Shown here: positions 1-13,900 of the stretch, in pieces
Numbering within the stretch: position 1 is the stretch's first letter
Layout: each line of letters starts with the position of its first letter
Assembly (NCBI GenBank): GCA_963920705.1
Contig: OY987229.1
Span: 17,985,728 to 18,049,727, forward strand
Source: Odiellus spinosus
Taxonomy: Eukaryota; Arthropoda; Arachnida; Opiliones; Phalangiidae
Direction of reading: 5' to 3'
DNA: 64,000 nucleotides
Notes under the pieces: generated by a model
Seen by the model: only the letters and a program-made list of their open reading frames with translations
Database searches by the model: none
Told to the model about the DNA's origin: nothing
Position numbers and translations under genes: made by a program

Positions 1-59
1 AACAGGAATACAAATATTTTAATTTATCTAATTTCTTATTAACGAAAAATAAACTTTTT

Positions 60-108
60 CACGGACGGTCGACTGCATGATTTGGTGATAATTAGCCGAC
101 CGTCCGTG
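60..108. repeat. 12-bp perfect inverted repeat (hairpin)
   Basis: CACGGACGGTCG at 60-71 is the exact reverse complement of CGACCGTCCGTG at 97-108, with a 25-nt loop. It is markedly GC-richer than its AT-rich surroundings. It may be the remains of a mobile-element terminus; no function is evident. Confidence 0.6.
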
Positions 109-3100
109 TCAAAGACACTAAGAAATTCAAATATGTATTTTACATATTCGTTCGCGAGCAGTGTTGTAATGAAGTTGTATCTGTGGCGTATTGATACACA
201 ACATTAAACCTCACACGGGATTCTAAATAGGCTTTTTTTAGAACATTAGTATATATCATGGGGAACTAATGACTACTGACGACAATAGACTTCGAATAAT
301 TATACCCCGGAAATAATTAAACTTAACGATCTTTCCAAAAGAAAGTAAAAAGATAATTAAGTTTTAAGTTCACTAGACTGTACAGTGCCTCAACATGGGC
401 CCCTATATATATGTATATTTGTATATTTTTGGTTTGAATTGCCAGAACAATGTCCCGCTAAGAGGATAAATTCGGATAACAAAAGGAATTTGACATCAAA
501 AGAAAGAACTTGGTTCTTTTTTAACTATACATCATTGATATTATTACGAAGTCAAACTCTCGCTTATCACAACGCTAGAGCCATTATGTCTGTAGTGTTT
601 TCGTCTACTGAGCGTAGCGTGAAACTAACGACAAAGACTATTGTTAAGATATGAAAAAAACTCAAGACAATACTATATGACCACTATATACGTCAAATAT
701 CAAAGTGATTCTCATCAAAGGGTAGATGACAAGGAAAAAGTTAAGATAATTCATACACGATAAGGTTTCTTAATCAAATACAAGGCCATATCAATTGTAG
801 TTAAGACGGGGTTCTTACACGACCTGGATAATCGTGAAAAGTCAGTGAATTTGAAAATGGGCTATAAGTTAGCGAATTTCAAAATTAGCCCAGGGTACAG
901 GTCAAGGAAATGTTTATGAAAGGCTGACCTTTTAATTGTAATAATTATTTTAAGTTGAAATATTCGAGTAAAGATTTTATTCTGAGAAAAAACAATTAGT
1001 ATCGACCCAGATTGTTGAAACTGTGTCAAATAACTTAGAGAAAAAGTGTGCATTGCGGGAAGGGGGCCTTTCCTACTTCCTCCTATTTACTTCTGGTATT
1101 ATTCTTTTTCATTATCCCCTTTAAATAAGATTAATATTAATTTTAAAGTAGATTAGTTTAAATAGGATCTAACATATTCCTTTTTTCCATTATACACGGT
1201 AATTATAAACAAATATTAATCATTTAAGAAAGACCTGAAGTTCTTCCGACTTTCAACGTCCCTTTCATACGTGAAATAGCTCAATTAGAAAGTGGCCAAA
1301 ATGTTGAAATAATTTTTTTTTTTTATATAAAGAATTCGTTGTAAACCTTTTTCCCCCTGGAAGTTTAATTTGTCGAACGTGACTGAAGGCCGCGAATCAT
1401 GTCGTTTCTCAACGCATCAGTGATTGACAAAATCTAATTAAGATAGCAGGTCTTTTACTCAAATATAACCCTATACTTGCCTATAACTTCATCTCAAAGT
1501 TAAATTTTATCCAAGATGAAAATGCATCGCTATTAAAAGGCGAACCCCGTGATATTTAGATCATATATCTTATACGCTTTTTAGCCCGTGACTACGCTAC
1601 CCATTGGTCTTGGACAATTTCAAAAAACTAAACGTATTCAGTGAAAACCTTACGGAACAAGAGAGTTGAATGACCACTAGCATCTCTTGTTACGCATCAG
1701 AGCTTTTTAAACGAATTTTCAGATAACATACCGACATGTTCCTAAACTATACTTTTGTTTGCGAGCACTGTTGCAAAACATCGAATACTAACGCGAATTA
1801 ATACACAATGTTGTACGTAATAGGAGAAAAAGTAGTTCGGTAAAAACTACTTTTGTATGACAAGAGTATCGAGATAAGCACCGGGAAGTGAACATTTTAG
1901 GCATGGACAAATACGTTTTACTGATAATCAAATATGGTTCGCTTAAGGTGATGCTAGTTAAACCTAACCATTAAGGTATATAACCAATAATATAGTTCAG
2001 ATGAATGATTAATGTTCAATAACACATTTTTTAAACTTAATTTTATGGTCAAATGTCGGTTTTAGAGAGTAACTTACAATTAGGATTAGAAAAATGATAT
2101 ATGTTTATATATATCCACCGGATAAGCACAGTAAATGCAACTAAAATGGGTTTAACTGTAATTAAAATAGTTAAACTTCCGTAAAATATGTTACACCATT
2201 TATGCGATTACGTAAAACTAATTGCAGCCTTTGGTAATGCTAAATATATACTCAGTTTAGTAATTACTATAGTATGGTCAAAGCTACAAGCTTGATTACG
2301 TGGAGTAATTAAACCCTCACGCTTATAAAATCGTTATAACTGGAACTAAAACTGTTTAACTGAAACTAAAACTTAAGTTGTACATAAAATCGTTTTAACT
2401 AAAACTAAATACGTTATAGACTGAACGAAGTGTAGCGTGATATACTTAAACGAACCAACAACTATTTTATTTCGAGCGGTATACCTACTACCAAATTAGT
2501 TGAAATTTTCACAAAATTATATTTTTCTATTAAAATGCTTTTGATTTTTCACCGAAACACCTTTCCTATTCCAAAATTGTCAATAAACAAGAACCTTTAG
2601 TTTTTAGAAACAAATACTTCTTGGGGCGTTTAAGTATATCTTTAAAGTTTTCCACTTCTTCGGCGGTTTTTCTTTGAAAACCTCTGGAAAATATGTCCCA
2701 AATCCCGAGCTTTTAAGATCAAAAACAACTAAACTTAAACATATTTTTCAATTAACGTCAAATCCAAAATTTCCTTAATACTAGGATCTTTGAGGTACCA
2801 AAGTTTTTAATCTAGATCCATAAGATTAAAAAGATAAAACCATCGAATGAAGAAATTAAGCTAAGAGCTAGAGATAAGATATATGGCATTGAAAAATGTT
2901 AGAAACGGGTTTTTAACAATTCTTCGCATGAATGATTCGGAGTTGGGGTGCATAGGAAGAGATTGAGAAATTGTTCAGTAACGCCTCGAGGGGCGTAAAG
3001 CGTGTCTCTTTACAAGCCTTCCAATGTCACGGCCACCGCCGCCTATCGAATGTCAAATTAAAATAGAACGTGAAAAGTTATAATAAATCAAATTAAAGTT

Positions 3101-3221
3101 ACTTAAACGAATTTATTTACAATAGTAATATTGTGCACAATAAATACTATTGTAAAATTAATTGACCTGGGACAAAAATATAAATACGTAGAATGACTTA
3201 GCGGAGTTTGAAATAAAAAAC

Positions 3222-3300
3222 GCGCTGATTGGTTGGAGGTGCTTATAAAAGGGTTGCCAAGTATTTTCCATCGCTAACCAAATGAGCTTTTTCCACCCTA
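3222..3300 (+). promoter_or_regulatory. Possible TATA-box promoter
   Basis: An inverted CCAAT box (ATTGGTTGG) is followed about 10 nt later by TATAAAAG near 3244-3251. Downstream is a pyrimidine-rich stretch with only a 22-codon reading frame (ATG near 3282). No gene is recognisable behind it, so this is a sequence-composition call only. Confidence 0.2.
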
Positions 3301-4938
3301 ACCATTCCCACCTCTTCTTCCCTTACCATGCTCACAATTTTCTTCCCTGACTAGACAAACTTTGTTTTTCCCTGAGCAGACTAGTTTCTCCCTTCCTAAG
3401 TTCAGTTCAGATCGTATTCCACCCCTGTTAGATCCTTTTTGAATCAGGGAGATTCACGTGTTTCATTAGCCACTAAACTTCTAGAAAGGTAGAACCCTGA
3501 TGACAAGAATCTTGAGCAACACTGTCCCATAGAATAAATTTAAATTTATTCCTACAAGTCCGCTCGAAATAACTTATCTATTCTTTACTTTATCATTTTA
3601 TACACGATTATCTTTGATCTTATTGATGGCGTACCATATTAACCCAGATAGAATTATACCACAAATATATTTTTTTCCTTTTCAACTTCCCTTTAAATAT
3701 ATAGTTCAATTAATTCGGAATAACAAGGAGAAAAAAATTTAAAATTAAATAAAATTCCGGTATCTCTCAAAAGAGGGAAATTGTAGGAATTCATGGATCT
3801 TCAATATATGTTTTGACGTGATTTACTAGGCCATAACGTTTGTATCGGGCCATGTAAAAAGTAATACTATAATTATATCCTATCTACAGCTATAAGGAAG
3901 TGTAGATATTTAATTTCTTGAGCTAGGTGTTTAAGCAATTTGATACGGGCGTGCAAGGCGTCTTGGGTGAACTATACTTTCCGTTCAATAGTAATTCGCG
4001 TAATGAAAAATTATAAGGCGGATTGATACACAATTTTAAACTTTGTGGGGAAAAAGTAGTCAATACAAACTCCCATTAAATTAGAGTGGTGGTTACTAAC
4101 CCATAGCCAAAATTAGTTGTTAAGTAATGTTATAATTTGATGGTATTTGAACGTTGTTGTTTACAGGGTATTGGGCCACTCTAAATACCAAGCTATTACA
4201 GTAATTACACCTTGACCATCTTGCTTTATTAAAAGAACTCGAGCTAAGGCAGCGTTAATTCTTTTTTGAAAACCGGATTCGTTCATTGTTAAGTGACGTT
4301 CTTTAGAGCCCATTAAAAGTCTTCCGCTTATCTGGCATTGATTTCCATTGGTCTATTAATGCCAACATAGAAAATAAAGTATATATACTATATTTTCTAT
4401 GATTCCAAAGACCATATGCACAAAACTTCTGACATGTAAAAGGTTCAATGGAGTAAAATGTAAAAAAAGCAGGCTAAAGCCGTTTTTGAAAGGGACAACT
4501 GTAAGATTTTGAAGTCAATTCTTGAGATGAATTGCTTGAAAAGTTGGTTTGAACATTAAAAACGGTTGGAAAAGGGTTTCAAAGTGCCCAGTGTGAACGT
4601 AAATTAATTGATGTTTTATAGACCTTGCATAAAAGGGTTCATTTTATATCTAAGCAAAGTTAAAGACCAAGATTTGAATGATAGCAAAACAGTCCGTTTT
4701 GAACTTGAAAACTGTGGCTCTTTCCTTTGTCTGAATAATTACTAATAGATAAATACTATGAACAGTTTCGGACCTCTGAACTAGTTAGTCTCTGATCTAG
4801 TTTCATATATAGCCGAAGCTATTGGAGATCATTTTGATTACCTGTCAAAGAATAACCTATTTTCCTACCAATTTAATAAAAATGATCTTATTAGATCATT
4901 AATCGTGCATATACTAATATCCTAATTTATATTTGCAG

Positions 4939-5172
4939 GCGGAAGAAGCCAAATTGGCGGCCGAGAAAGCTTTCGAAGAGTGTTCGGATGTTGCACGTCA
5001 AGAAATCAAACGATTTCATAGACAGCGCGTTCAAACATTCGGGGCCATGATAGAAAAATTTGCCGATTTTCAAGTGAAAAACGCTCGCGATGTGTGCGCC
5101 CTTTTGGCGAAATCGTTGAACCAAATAGTGCAACAAAACGCCAAGGAACCGTTACCCATTTTAAAAGAGTAA
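4939..5172 (+). CDS. Sorting nexin, SNX5/6/32-like: last exon (BAR domain C-terminus)
   Basis: This exon encodes the last 77 residues of a protein whose earlier exons are not visible in the window. The acceptor is tatttgcag at 4930-4938 and the frame closes at TAA 5170-5172; AATAAA follows near 5282. The peptide is a long amphipathic helix. It has the pattern FEE.S..A+QEI..F...RV..F...IEKFA..QVKNAR....LL, which matches the distal BAR-domain helix of the SNX5/SNX6/SNX32 group (FE..S..AK.EL..F..+RV..F...LIE...+.IKHA+....LL). These proteins pair with SNX1/2 on retromer-type endosomal tubules. The family assignment rests on this one exon; another BAR-type sorting nexin is the main alternative. 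Confidence 0.6.
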   Translation, partial: AEEAKLAAEKAFEECSDVARQEIKRFHRQRVQTFGAMIEKFADFQVKNARDVCALLAKSLNQIVQQNAKEPLPILKE

Positions 5173-6042
5173 AAAAATGGAAAACGTAAAATAATTTCCC
5201 TTAAAAATTTATATAATTATAATTCAAAATTAGTTAGAATTATTAAAAAATTACCTAAATTACACCATGGGACCATGTTTTAATAAAAACAACCTTGTTG
5301 AAATTATGAAGAAAACACCGTAACATTCCCTCCTGGAGTATTTTTCAACTCCACTATACCAGAAGTTCATAATAGGAGAAGGTAGATACTAGCGTGTTTT
5401 CAGTAATGTGGGAAGACAATTTAACCCTCCCTCCGTGAGGGCGTTTGTGGGATTACTGTACCCCTTTGGAGGGGGATGACACTAAGGTAAGAGATAGATA
5501 ATAACGATGCTTAAAATAATTCTTTATAAACACCAGGAACTTTGAAAATAAACGCCTTCATCGTCAAAATGGCGAATTTAACATGGCAATTTTGACCAGA
5601 TGGTGAAGTTAGTAGCGCAACTTCAGAGGTAGTCGGGTATTAATTAAATTTGCTACTTAGCGCTGAAATAGTGGCCAGGTTTTCGAAGCTCCTCCTGTAG
5701 TTCCAACCCATGTAAATAAGCCCTTTTATAGACTGTCAATACCTGTTTTTAATGGGATAACAATTTTTCCGACCTGCCTTTTCAAATGTGCCGAACTCTG
5801 CTTCATATTTCAAGATAATTACAAAGCCGAATATCAAAAACTAGCCAATTACAGAACACTTTATTCCACTGTCCCTTTTTTAATTTAACCAGTTTTAAAG
5901 TTTTATTCTGGTACAAACAAATACCGAAACATTTAGGAAATATAACTTAGCAAAAAAATCGGAAGACAATAAACGGAATAGTGACATCCCTCTCCTATTA
6001 TGTTCTTTCCAACCATAATTAACTTCCCCTTGGGTTAATAAC

Positions 6043-6619
6043 CAGGGACAGAAAAAGGTTTTTATCGGACAATTGTCTAGTGCAAGGGGGTCGTCAAATG
6101 GTCGATCGCAAACTTTCCAATGGCAATCGCGAAGGGTATTGGATTTTAAGCATAAAATTAAGGTTTGGTAATCGCCCTAATTAAATGGACTCCGTCCTTG
6201 ACCATTAGATAACCTAATCTTGGACTCCCCTTGTATAAGTTTAGGTTTAGAATAGCCATATAGAGGTATAACTTATTTTTTAAAATCGACACAAAATTAA
6301 TGTCAAATTAAATTTAATTAATAATTAAGGTTTTTCTTCAAGAAATGACTTGCTCTATGTCAGAAAGGATTATAAAATACGTATAGTTTTTGTCAATCGC
6401 GAGGAAAATTGAAAGCAAAAAGTCAATCGCGAGGAAATTTTATATCTAAAAGTTGATTGCCATTGTTAAAAGTCTTGACGAGTGACGACCCCCTGATATA
6501 GTGATCGCCTTCAAAAACGTTAATGTAATTGAGTAAGGATATTGGACAATTGTCCAGTAAAAATAAAAAAAAGACTTCTGAAAATTTGTCCAATAACCGG
6601 TGCTTATTTCGATTTCATG
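6043..6619. mobile_element. Decayed copy of the CAGGGACGGAAATAAG element, interrupted by another MITE
   Basis: The left end CAGGGACAGAAAAAGG (6043) and right end CTTATTTCGATTTCATG (603-619 of the 6600 line) are degenerate versions of the 16-bp perfect termini of the element at 63589-63828. Both elements also share internal 'tcggacaattgtc' and 'ttgtccaata' blocks. The middle is occupied by an unrelated 410-bp element (6085-6494), giving a nested insertion. Confidence 0.55.
6085..6494. mobile_element. MITE with AGGGGGTCGTCA termini (nested insert)
   Basis: The 12-bp perfect terminal inverted repeats are AGGGGGTCGTCA at 6085-6096 and TGACGACCCCCT at 6483-6494. The 410-bp interior has no coding potential and carries several 'caatcgcga' repeats. 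It sits inside an older element (6043-6619). I cannot define a clear target-site duplication. Confidence 0.6.
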
Positions 6620-7945
6620 TTTGCAATGGGTAATAATTTCCCAAGAATTAAGACCAGTATCCTAGCATTTTTTGGCCATGGTAAATTCTAAACTAAAGGA
6701 AAGCCTAACTGCGTATACGTGATTAAAATTCATCATGGAATAAAATAATTTTTACGGAATCATCTCTATAAAGATTACGAAAAAAATACCATATCTGATC
6801 AAAAAAAGTGAAGTTGTGTTAAATTATTAGTCATACTTCATTATGTAAAAATTTGCTTCTGATAGAACAAAAACTCCATAAAATTGAAATTTTCGTTTTT
6901 TTTTTAAAGAAAAATGTTTCATTTATTAATAAATAGTTGTTTCAAATTATTGCTCAAGTTTGACCAAATCTTCCAACGAAAATTGGGTATGATTTTAAAT
7001 ATCAAATTTGTAACTTAGGGTTGCCACAAAATATGGCAATTCGAATTCCCTGACTTTTCCATGTTTTCCCTGACAATGTTTGACCATTTTCCCTGACTAT
7101 TTAACTCTTTTCCGATGACTTCATGTGGTAAAATCCATCTTTCGTGATAAAATTTTGCGGCAATTTTTATATTTCCTGATTTTAAAATCCAGCACAAGTT
7201 TTTACATAACTCCAATCCATCGTTTTAGCCTTTATTTTAAATTCCCTGATTATTCCCTTACCTTTTGGCGCTATTATTTAAATTACCTAACCTATATGGT
7301 ACCACTTACTGAAGATCGTTATAATTCCCAAAAAATAGACCTAACTCTATAATAGAGTTGACATAGGAGAAACAGCTGAGTTGGAGTGACACATTATGTT
7401 AAACCTCAGAAAAAAGTAGTTTGTCCCAACTTTGCTTGAACACAAGTATAAAACCCGGAAATATTGTTCAAAAAGGAGGATGAAAATTTCTAATAGTTTT
7501 AAATAAACCGCCAACTGGTAGCCATTTTATTTATATTTATAATAATAAAATAATTCTGGAAAAATGTGTTTTTTTTCGACATTTTTAAAAATTAACAAAA
7601 AATTTACGGTATCTATTAGTAAAAATCTCGATAGCAAAATGACAAGAAATTTCACGGGAAGAGAGAAGAATATGTCTATTGTTTTGTGCCACATAATTTT
7701 CTAGGTTATTAAATGCGAAAAACTTGAAAAAAAAAAAATTAAACGCTCTGGTCAGCAGCAATAAAGTTTTCGCGTAAAAAGTACCAGTAAGGAATCTGTG
7801 CAAAATATATTACAACATTGTGGTTGTTTAAAGACTTAATATAAATACCGTTTCCAAAATTTCCCAGCTGGAATTTCTTTTTTTAACTTATTTGTTTTAT
7901 ATAAAGCCTATAAATTGAATTTAATTTGTTTATTTACATAATGTT

Positions 7946-10900
7946 TTACTGCCCCACTTCTTCGTAGCAGGAGTCGCAAACCCGCACTGCTTTTTTATAA
8001 GTAAAGAAAACCGCGGTTTTTGTAGAACATTCGTTGCAAAATATTGAACCGCAACTGCGACAGTGATGCTAATGCGCAAAAAATACGCAGGAATGGTTTT
8101 TGAATATTATTTACACTAAAATATTCTAAAATCTACTAAAACAAAGCCAAAAACATGATGCAAAGATGGTTTTAAAGATAAAAAGGGAATTTCCAAATTT
8201 TAAAGAATATCACCCATAGATTTTTTTAATTAGGCTTATAATATTCTCCAGAGGCCTGACCCTCACTCACGGTCTTTATAATCACATGCATTAACCCAAA
8301 TTATTATTGTTGGTCAAGAAGCAAAACCAAATTTCGGAACAATAGGGGAATTATTCAATTGACAGTAGATGTTGTATATAAAACCACATCTTATTAATGT
8401 TAAATTCCTGGGAAATTGACCAATTGGAGGCAAATACCTCAACAGAACAAAAAAATTCCGCTTGTATTTAAAAATACTAATCAAAAGCTACAAAAACCAA
8501 AACTTTACAAGCAGAGTGAAACAACCATTTACATGTAGTTTGAAAGTAAACCACGTCATTGGTTTCGTGTAGTAGATGCCACAGATTATCAACCAATATT
8601 TAAACTACTACCACAATAATGCCAATAACAATTAGAGAGATATTTAAATTAGGCTTACTTTTCTTACGGTGACCGTAAACTGCTTCCTGCATGCCGTGCA
8701 ATGAGTAACTTCCCCGTCTTCAGCCCATTTTCGTTGAACTAGTTTCGTATTTTCAATTTGGAGGGACTGATTCTCTCGACCAAGTTCGTGTAAAGCAGCC
8801 AAAGTGTCGTCAAGTTTACGTCGAAGTTCAGCAGTCGAGCCCCGCAGTTTCTCACATTCATCCTCGCTTCGTAAACATCTATATTAAATATCAGAACATA
8901 ATGTTAAGCATTTCTGTCTCACTGACCATTATTATGATTAGGCCTACCTAATTGCATAACAAAAATAGGCTTAGATATGAACTCCACAGAACTAGTTACC
9001 TATCTAATAAGGCTCGTCTTTCATCCAAGGCATTTTCCAATTTGGCTTCAAGTTCTAATTTTTGTCCACCCAATTCGTCGACTTTTATTTCCAAGGTGGA
9101 AGTACGACTTTTTTCTGCAGTCAAATCTTGTCGCAGAGTCGAGAGATTCTCTTGGAAGACACTGACATGTCCTTCTAGCTGAGAACGCGAGTCATCCCAC
9201 GTTTGCTGAGCTTCTTTGTATTTCATTCTTTGGTTTTCCTTAAACATTTTTAGAAATAGATATGTCTATTAACATATCATTTAAATACATAATACGCGAT
9301 TCGCGAAGCTGCAGCCTGCCAACTGGTTCCGCCGAAACTCAAAAACCAAAATGGTGCACTTAAAATGGGGCTGGACATGAACCATAATAGCCTTTGGAGA
9401 TTTTAATAGCAGACGGCAGGGGGTATTAGGGTGATTTTCTTAAAGTAAATATGTAATCCTTCTTAATTGATCTCGCGCAAAACACATGAACAGAAAAATT
9501 CGAAAGGGCTGTTTTAAAAGGCGCGTGACGTCATAGTCGCTACTCATTTGAAAAGTTACACATTTAGAAAATTTATCATAAAATGTCTCTTGCTTATTTC
9601 CATTCCCGGGGTTGGGATCTTCTATTACTTCCGCCAAGGCTTCCGCTTTACCTTAGATATAACTTAGGGCGCGAAAATTTGAATTGATAGGTTTCAGATT
9701 GTCCTAGCTAATTTTAATAACATTTCCCAATGGATAAACATTTTGCTAAACCAAAGAGAATAGAAAGAAGAGTTGAAGGCTTGAGTTATATATATATTAT
9801 TTCCAGGTCCACCTTATGAACCGAAAATATTAGGAAATATCTTTCTCTCATGGCGCCAAATTTGAAAACCATGTCTATATGTCCGCTTTTGTTTTAACTT
9901 AAAAATCTAATTTAACTACTAATTATAAAAACGAAATAAATTACAATTTGCTCTGTAAGATTTAAGATGCCATCTTCCATCTCCTTTTCCTTGGCTTCAA
10001 ATTCATTCACTAAGGCTTTGCGTTTTGCTGTTTCCTGTCAAAACACAGATGTTCAACTTAAAATGTTATTTAAAGAAAGTAAAATATACATTTTAAAAAT
10101 AAAAAAAGTAGTCCAACTTACCTCTTGAAACATTTTTGCTGAGTTTTCCAGTTCCGCTTGTAACTTTAATTTCTGGTCAATAAGCAAAGTTTTTGCTTCT
10201 TCAGCCTTTGTTAAACTCTCCGTCTCTTGTCTCAAACGAAACTGGTTGTCTTTAAGTTGTTCTTCCAAATTTTCACAATTCAATTCAAAGCTTCTGCACA
10301 ATGTACGAGCTGAATCGAGTTCTATTTCTGTAACGGCAATTTTATCTTGAAGTATTTTACGTTCTTCCTCGAGACTAGAGATTCTTTTCGAGCTTTCGCC
10401 AAGTTTTTCAATGCTTTCAGCAACAACTTTATTTAGCCTCTGGACTTCTTGATTTAGTAAACATTCTTTATCAAGCAAAGAAGCTAAAGTTTGTTTCGTA
10501 GTTTCAAGTTCCTCCGTCATTGTTTTAATCATAGTTTCCTTTGATTCCAATTGAGTTTGGGCTTCTTTAAATTTCGTTTCAAATTCATTCTTTGAATTGT
10601 TTAGTTTGTGATATTCGGCAGCGTCATCTTCCATTTGTTTCTTCAATTCGATAATCTCTTCTCCCGATTCAGAAATGCTCTTGGCCTGATTAGTCAATTT
10701 TTCATCTTTAAGTTTCAAAGTTTCCTTTAAGGCGACTAATTCAGTCTGAAGTTGTTCGTTCTTCAATTCCGCATCCTTTTTACTTTCTTCTAAATGTTTC
10801 GATATCGTGGAAGCTTCTTTCAAAGACTTTTCAAATTTTTTCAATTCATCTGAATTTTTTTTAGATTCTTCTTCGAGTTTCAAACTTCTATTCCGAATTG

Positions 10901-13900
10901 ATTCCGATTGAGTCTTTAGTTCGGATATTTGATTAAGTAGAGCGTTTTCTTTTTCCTTTGCAGCTGATAAAAGTTTCTCGCTTTCGACGCACTTGGCTTG
11001 AAGTTTTTGAAGCTTTTGCTTAAGCTCTTGGGAAGACTTTTGCTCATCGGATAATTGTTTTTTCGATTCTTCTTTTTCGGTTTCGGCTTCGGTAGTTTTT
11101 TGATTAGCCTCTTCAACCTTTTGTTTTTCACTAATTAATAGCTTTTCGAGTTCTAATTTCTCAGTCGCTTTCAAGGCTTCCAATTCAGATATTTGTTTTT
11201 CCTGATGATATACAGTAAAAGATTTTGTACTTTCGTCTAAATCAGTAATTCTAGAATGAAGAAAAACAATTGAAACTTACCTTTTTGGTAATTTCATTCT
11301 CTAATCTTTCAGATTTGCCATTCAACTCGGCTAATTTCTCTCGCAACTGCTTCAAATTATTTTGAACTTTATTTAGTTCCTTTTCCGTCGCAACTGTCTT
11401 TTCCTTTTGAAATTTCAAAACTGAATTGGCCTCTTCCAACTTCACTTTGGTTTCATTTTGAATTTCCACCGCCGATTCCTGTAGTTTTTTCACTTGCTCT
11501 TGTAGCGCAGAGTTTTCCTGTTGTAATTGCGCTATAGCAGTTTTAGCACCATCGCCTGATTCAATCTAAATTTATATATAATTTTAGTTTATTTTGCAAA
11601 ATTAGTCAAATTTCTAAATTAGTTGACTGTAATAATTACCTTGGCATATAAATCGGTTCTTTCAGCTTCTAGTCTTTGGAGTTGATCACGCAACAAAACA
11701 AATTGAGACTCCATTTGGGAAATTTTGGACTCATTTTCTGCTATTTGCTTATTGGATTCATCCAGAGAAGTTGTTTTTTCACTTATTTCGTCTTTGTACT
11801 TGTCGATTAGAGATTGCTAATACAAAATTAAAGTGAAATTAATACCTAAATGATTAGGGTTGGCTGCGTGATATCATAATTTGAGCAATAGTGAAATGGC
11901 AGAATTAATAAAATATTAAAAAACTACCAATACTAAACATTCTAAGCTTGGCTAAAGAAATTCACAATGTTTTATAACTGGTTACGTCACTACTAATAAA
12001 TATAAAAATTACATTTTCTTGGCACTGTTGTTCGAGCCTGTCTGTCTTGGCTTTTGTTTCCTGGACTAGAACGTCTTTTTCTTGGAGCTGCCTTTGAAAT
12101 TTCTCGGCTTCTAGCATCAACGCGGCTATCTCGTTGGAATGTTCTTGCGTTAGTTGTTTGGCTTCCAGTTGTAGCTGATTCGTTTGTTTTGAGCTATCTT
12201 CTTTAAATTTCTTAAAAGTACTACGACTTTCCTCCAAAGCTCCTTCAATAGAGGCAATTTGTTTCTCCAACTTCAACACTTTTTCTCGCTCACTGAACAA
12301 TTCCTTAACCGAATTGGAGTGAAACTCCTCAAATCTTTCCTCAAATGTGTTATTCATTTTTAACTTTTCTTCTTTAAGTTCCGTTATAGTTTTATTTAGA
12401 TCAACAATTTGTAATCGCAATCTGAAATTAAAAAAAAAAAAAAAAAAGGCTTAGAGTTAAAAGACCAAAAAATTATAAAAAATTCTTTACTTTTCAGTTT
12501 CTGCAGAATCTGGCGCTGATGAGAGAGCTTTTTTCAAATCTTCCTTTTCAGCTTCGAGTCTAAAATGAGAATTTACCTCATTATAACTAAATTCTGGGGT
12601 TATGGAGTCAGTTTCGCTTAAGTTGCTAATTCTTTGGTTCACAGTAACGAGGTTTACGGTATTTACAGAAAATTTTAAATATTAACAAACTTGGAAAAGG
12701 ATTGCTGTAACTTTTCCCGCTCGACTTCTTTGGCTACAGTTAATTCATCCATGGCACGTTGAACATTGACTAATTCTTGGCGGAGAAGCAATGCATCTTC
12801 AGCACCAATCCTCTGTTGAACTTCGACTTGCAAGCTATTAATTTCATCTTGGGTATCTCGTAATTTTTGGCTAAGATCAAACTTCTCAGTTGTGACTTCG
12901 TCTAGCTTAGCTTTAATGTTAGCCAAATCACTAGCCTATATTTTTTCCAAAGATAATTTTAATAAGACATTACTGATACAAATATTTGAATAAGAACTTA
13001 CGAGAGTAGCGTATCTCTGTTCTAATTTATCCTTCTCAGTTCTAAGACGAGATAACTCATCCCTACTGTCAGATAAATGTTCTTTCAATAAAACTACTTC
13101 ATTTAGTGCTAGAATATAAAACCAATAAAACCAATTTAAATTAACAAGGTCTATAATTTTTCTATCCATTTTTTTGGCTGATTCTGTTACCATATAATCA
13201 TTGCAACTTTTATCAGAAGCCCAAGGAAATTATAGTTTCTATCCGTTTCTGCTTATACATACCTAATGATTTACTCTCTTCTAAAACTTTAATCTGATTC
13301 TGATAAAACATGTCGGCTTCTGTCCTAGAACTTGAATTTCCTTGCCCAAAATCTACGCTACTTTGTAGCCTCTCAATCTCTTTCTTGAGCTCATCCGTAT
13401 ACCATCTTTCCTCCTTTAACGAAGTATGCAAATCATCTAGTTCCTGTCTTAAAGTTGAATTTGACAAGATCTCGGATTCTTCAGCGTCAGACTTATCGTT
13501 TGCCTTGGGAGGCATATGGTGCCTGGCAAAGTGAGATTCGAGCTCTCTGGCAGTGCCAAGTTTCATTTTACACGCCGAACAAATAAGGCTTTCAATGCCA
13601 GTATCATTGGTCGCGTGACTCGTATCATAATGATCTTGCAGAACCTCGGCGCTTGGGAAACCCAGCATGCAGGTAGGGCATAAGAAACCCTAGATGTAAT
13701 TTGAACGTTTATAGCCCAAACGGCTTTTACAACTGTTAAAATTTTACCTCCGCGGCTTCTGGAGTCTGAAATTCCTCGGGAGAGTTGATCTCGTCACTAC
13801 CTGACCCTGCACCTTGTGATCGGTGAGGAGGGCTTGCCTGAATGTAACTTTGTTAGAAAAATGTGACACTTAATTTGATAAATATTACTTTGTTGGAATC

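Larger units (their letters stand above)
1..4938. other. Non-coding AT-rich region
   Basis: I find no convincing exon here. It lies upstream of the acceptor at 4937-4938, so it is probably intron or 5' flank of the sorting-nexin-like gene. It contains a 12-bp perfect inverted repeat (60-71 and 97-108) and diverged dispersed repeats with a common 'ttgatacacaa/taatacacaa' block near 190-210, 1795-1815 and 4020-4040. A run of 'aactgaaactaaaac'-like short repeats lies at 2336-2410. A TATA-like stretch with an inverted CCAAT box sits at 3225-3252. Confidence 0.6.
5173..7945. other. Intergenic spacer with inverted-repeat elements
   Basis: The spacer lies between the sorting-nexin exon and the 3' end of EEA1. 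I see no exon. It holds a nested pair of MITE-like elements (6043-6619), two copies of a 'tcaatcgcgaggaaa' motif at 6392-6440, and a stretch repeating 'ttccctgac' at 7045-7260 that recurs in the last part of NOL8 (42675-42760). The longer open frames at 7125-7352 and 7585-7803 are low-complexity and unsupported. Confidence 0.6.

Noticed and set aside
385..654. 89-codon plus-strand frame
   Set aside because: Low-complexity composition, no domain, no splice or promoter support; expected by chance in AT-rich DNA.
8652..8668. EEA1 donor six bases earlier (ACC|gtaaga)
   Set aside because: It would remove the V-R-K of the FYVE RKHHCRxCG signature; AAA|gtaagc keeps it.
9440..9637. 65-codon minus-strand frame in EEA1 intron 9239-9944
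   Set aside because: Composition is protein-like at its start, but it does not fit EEA1, has no splice partners and no recognised domain.
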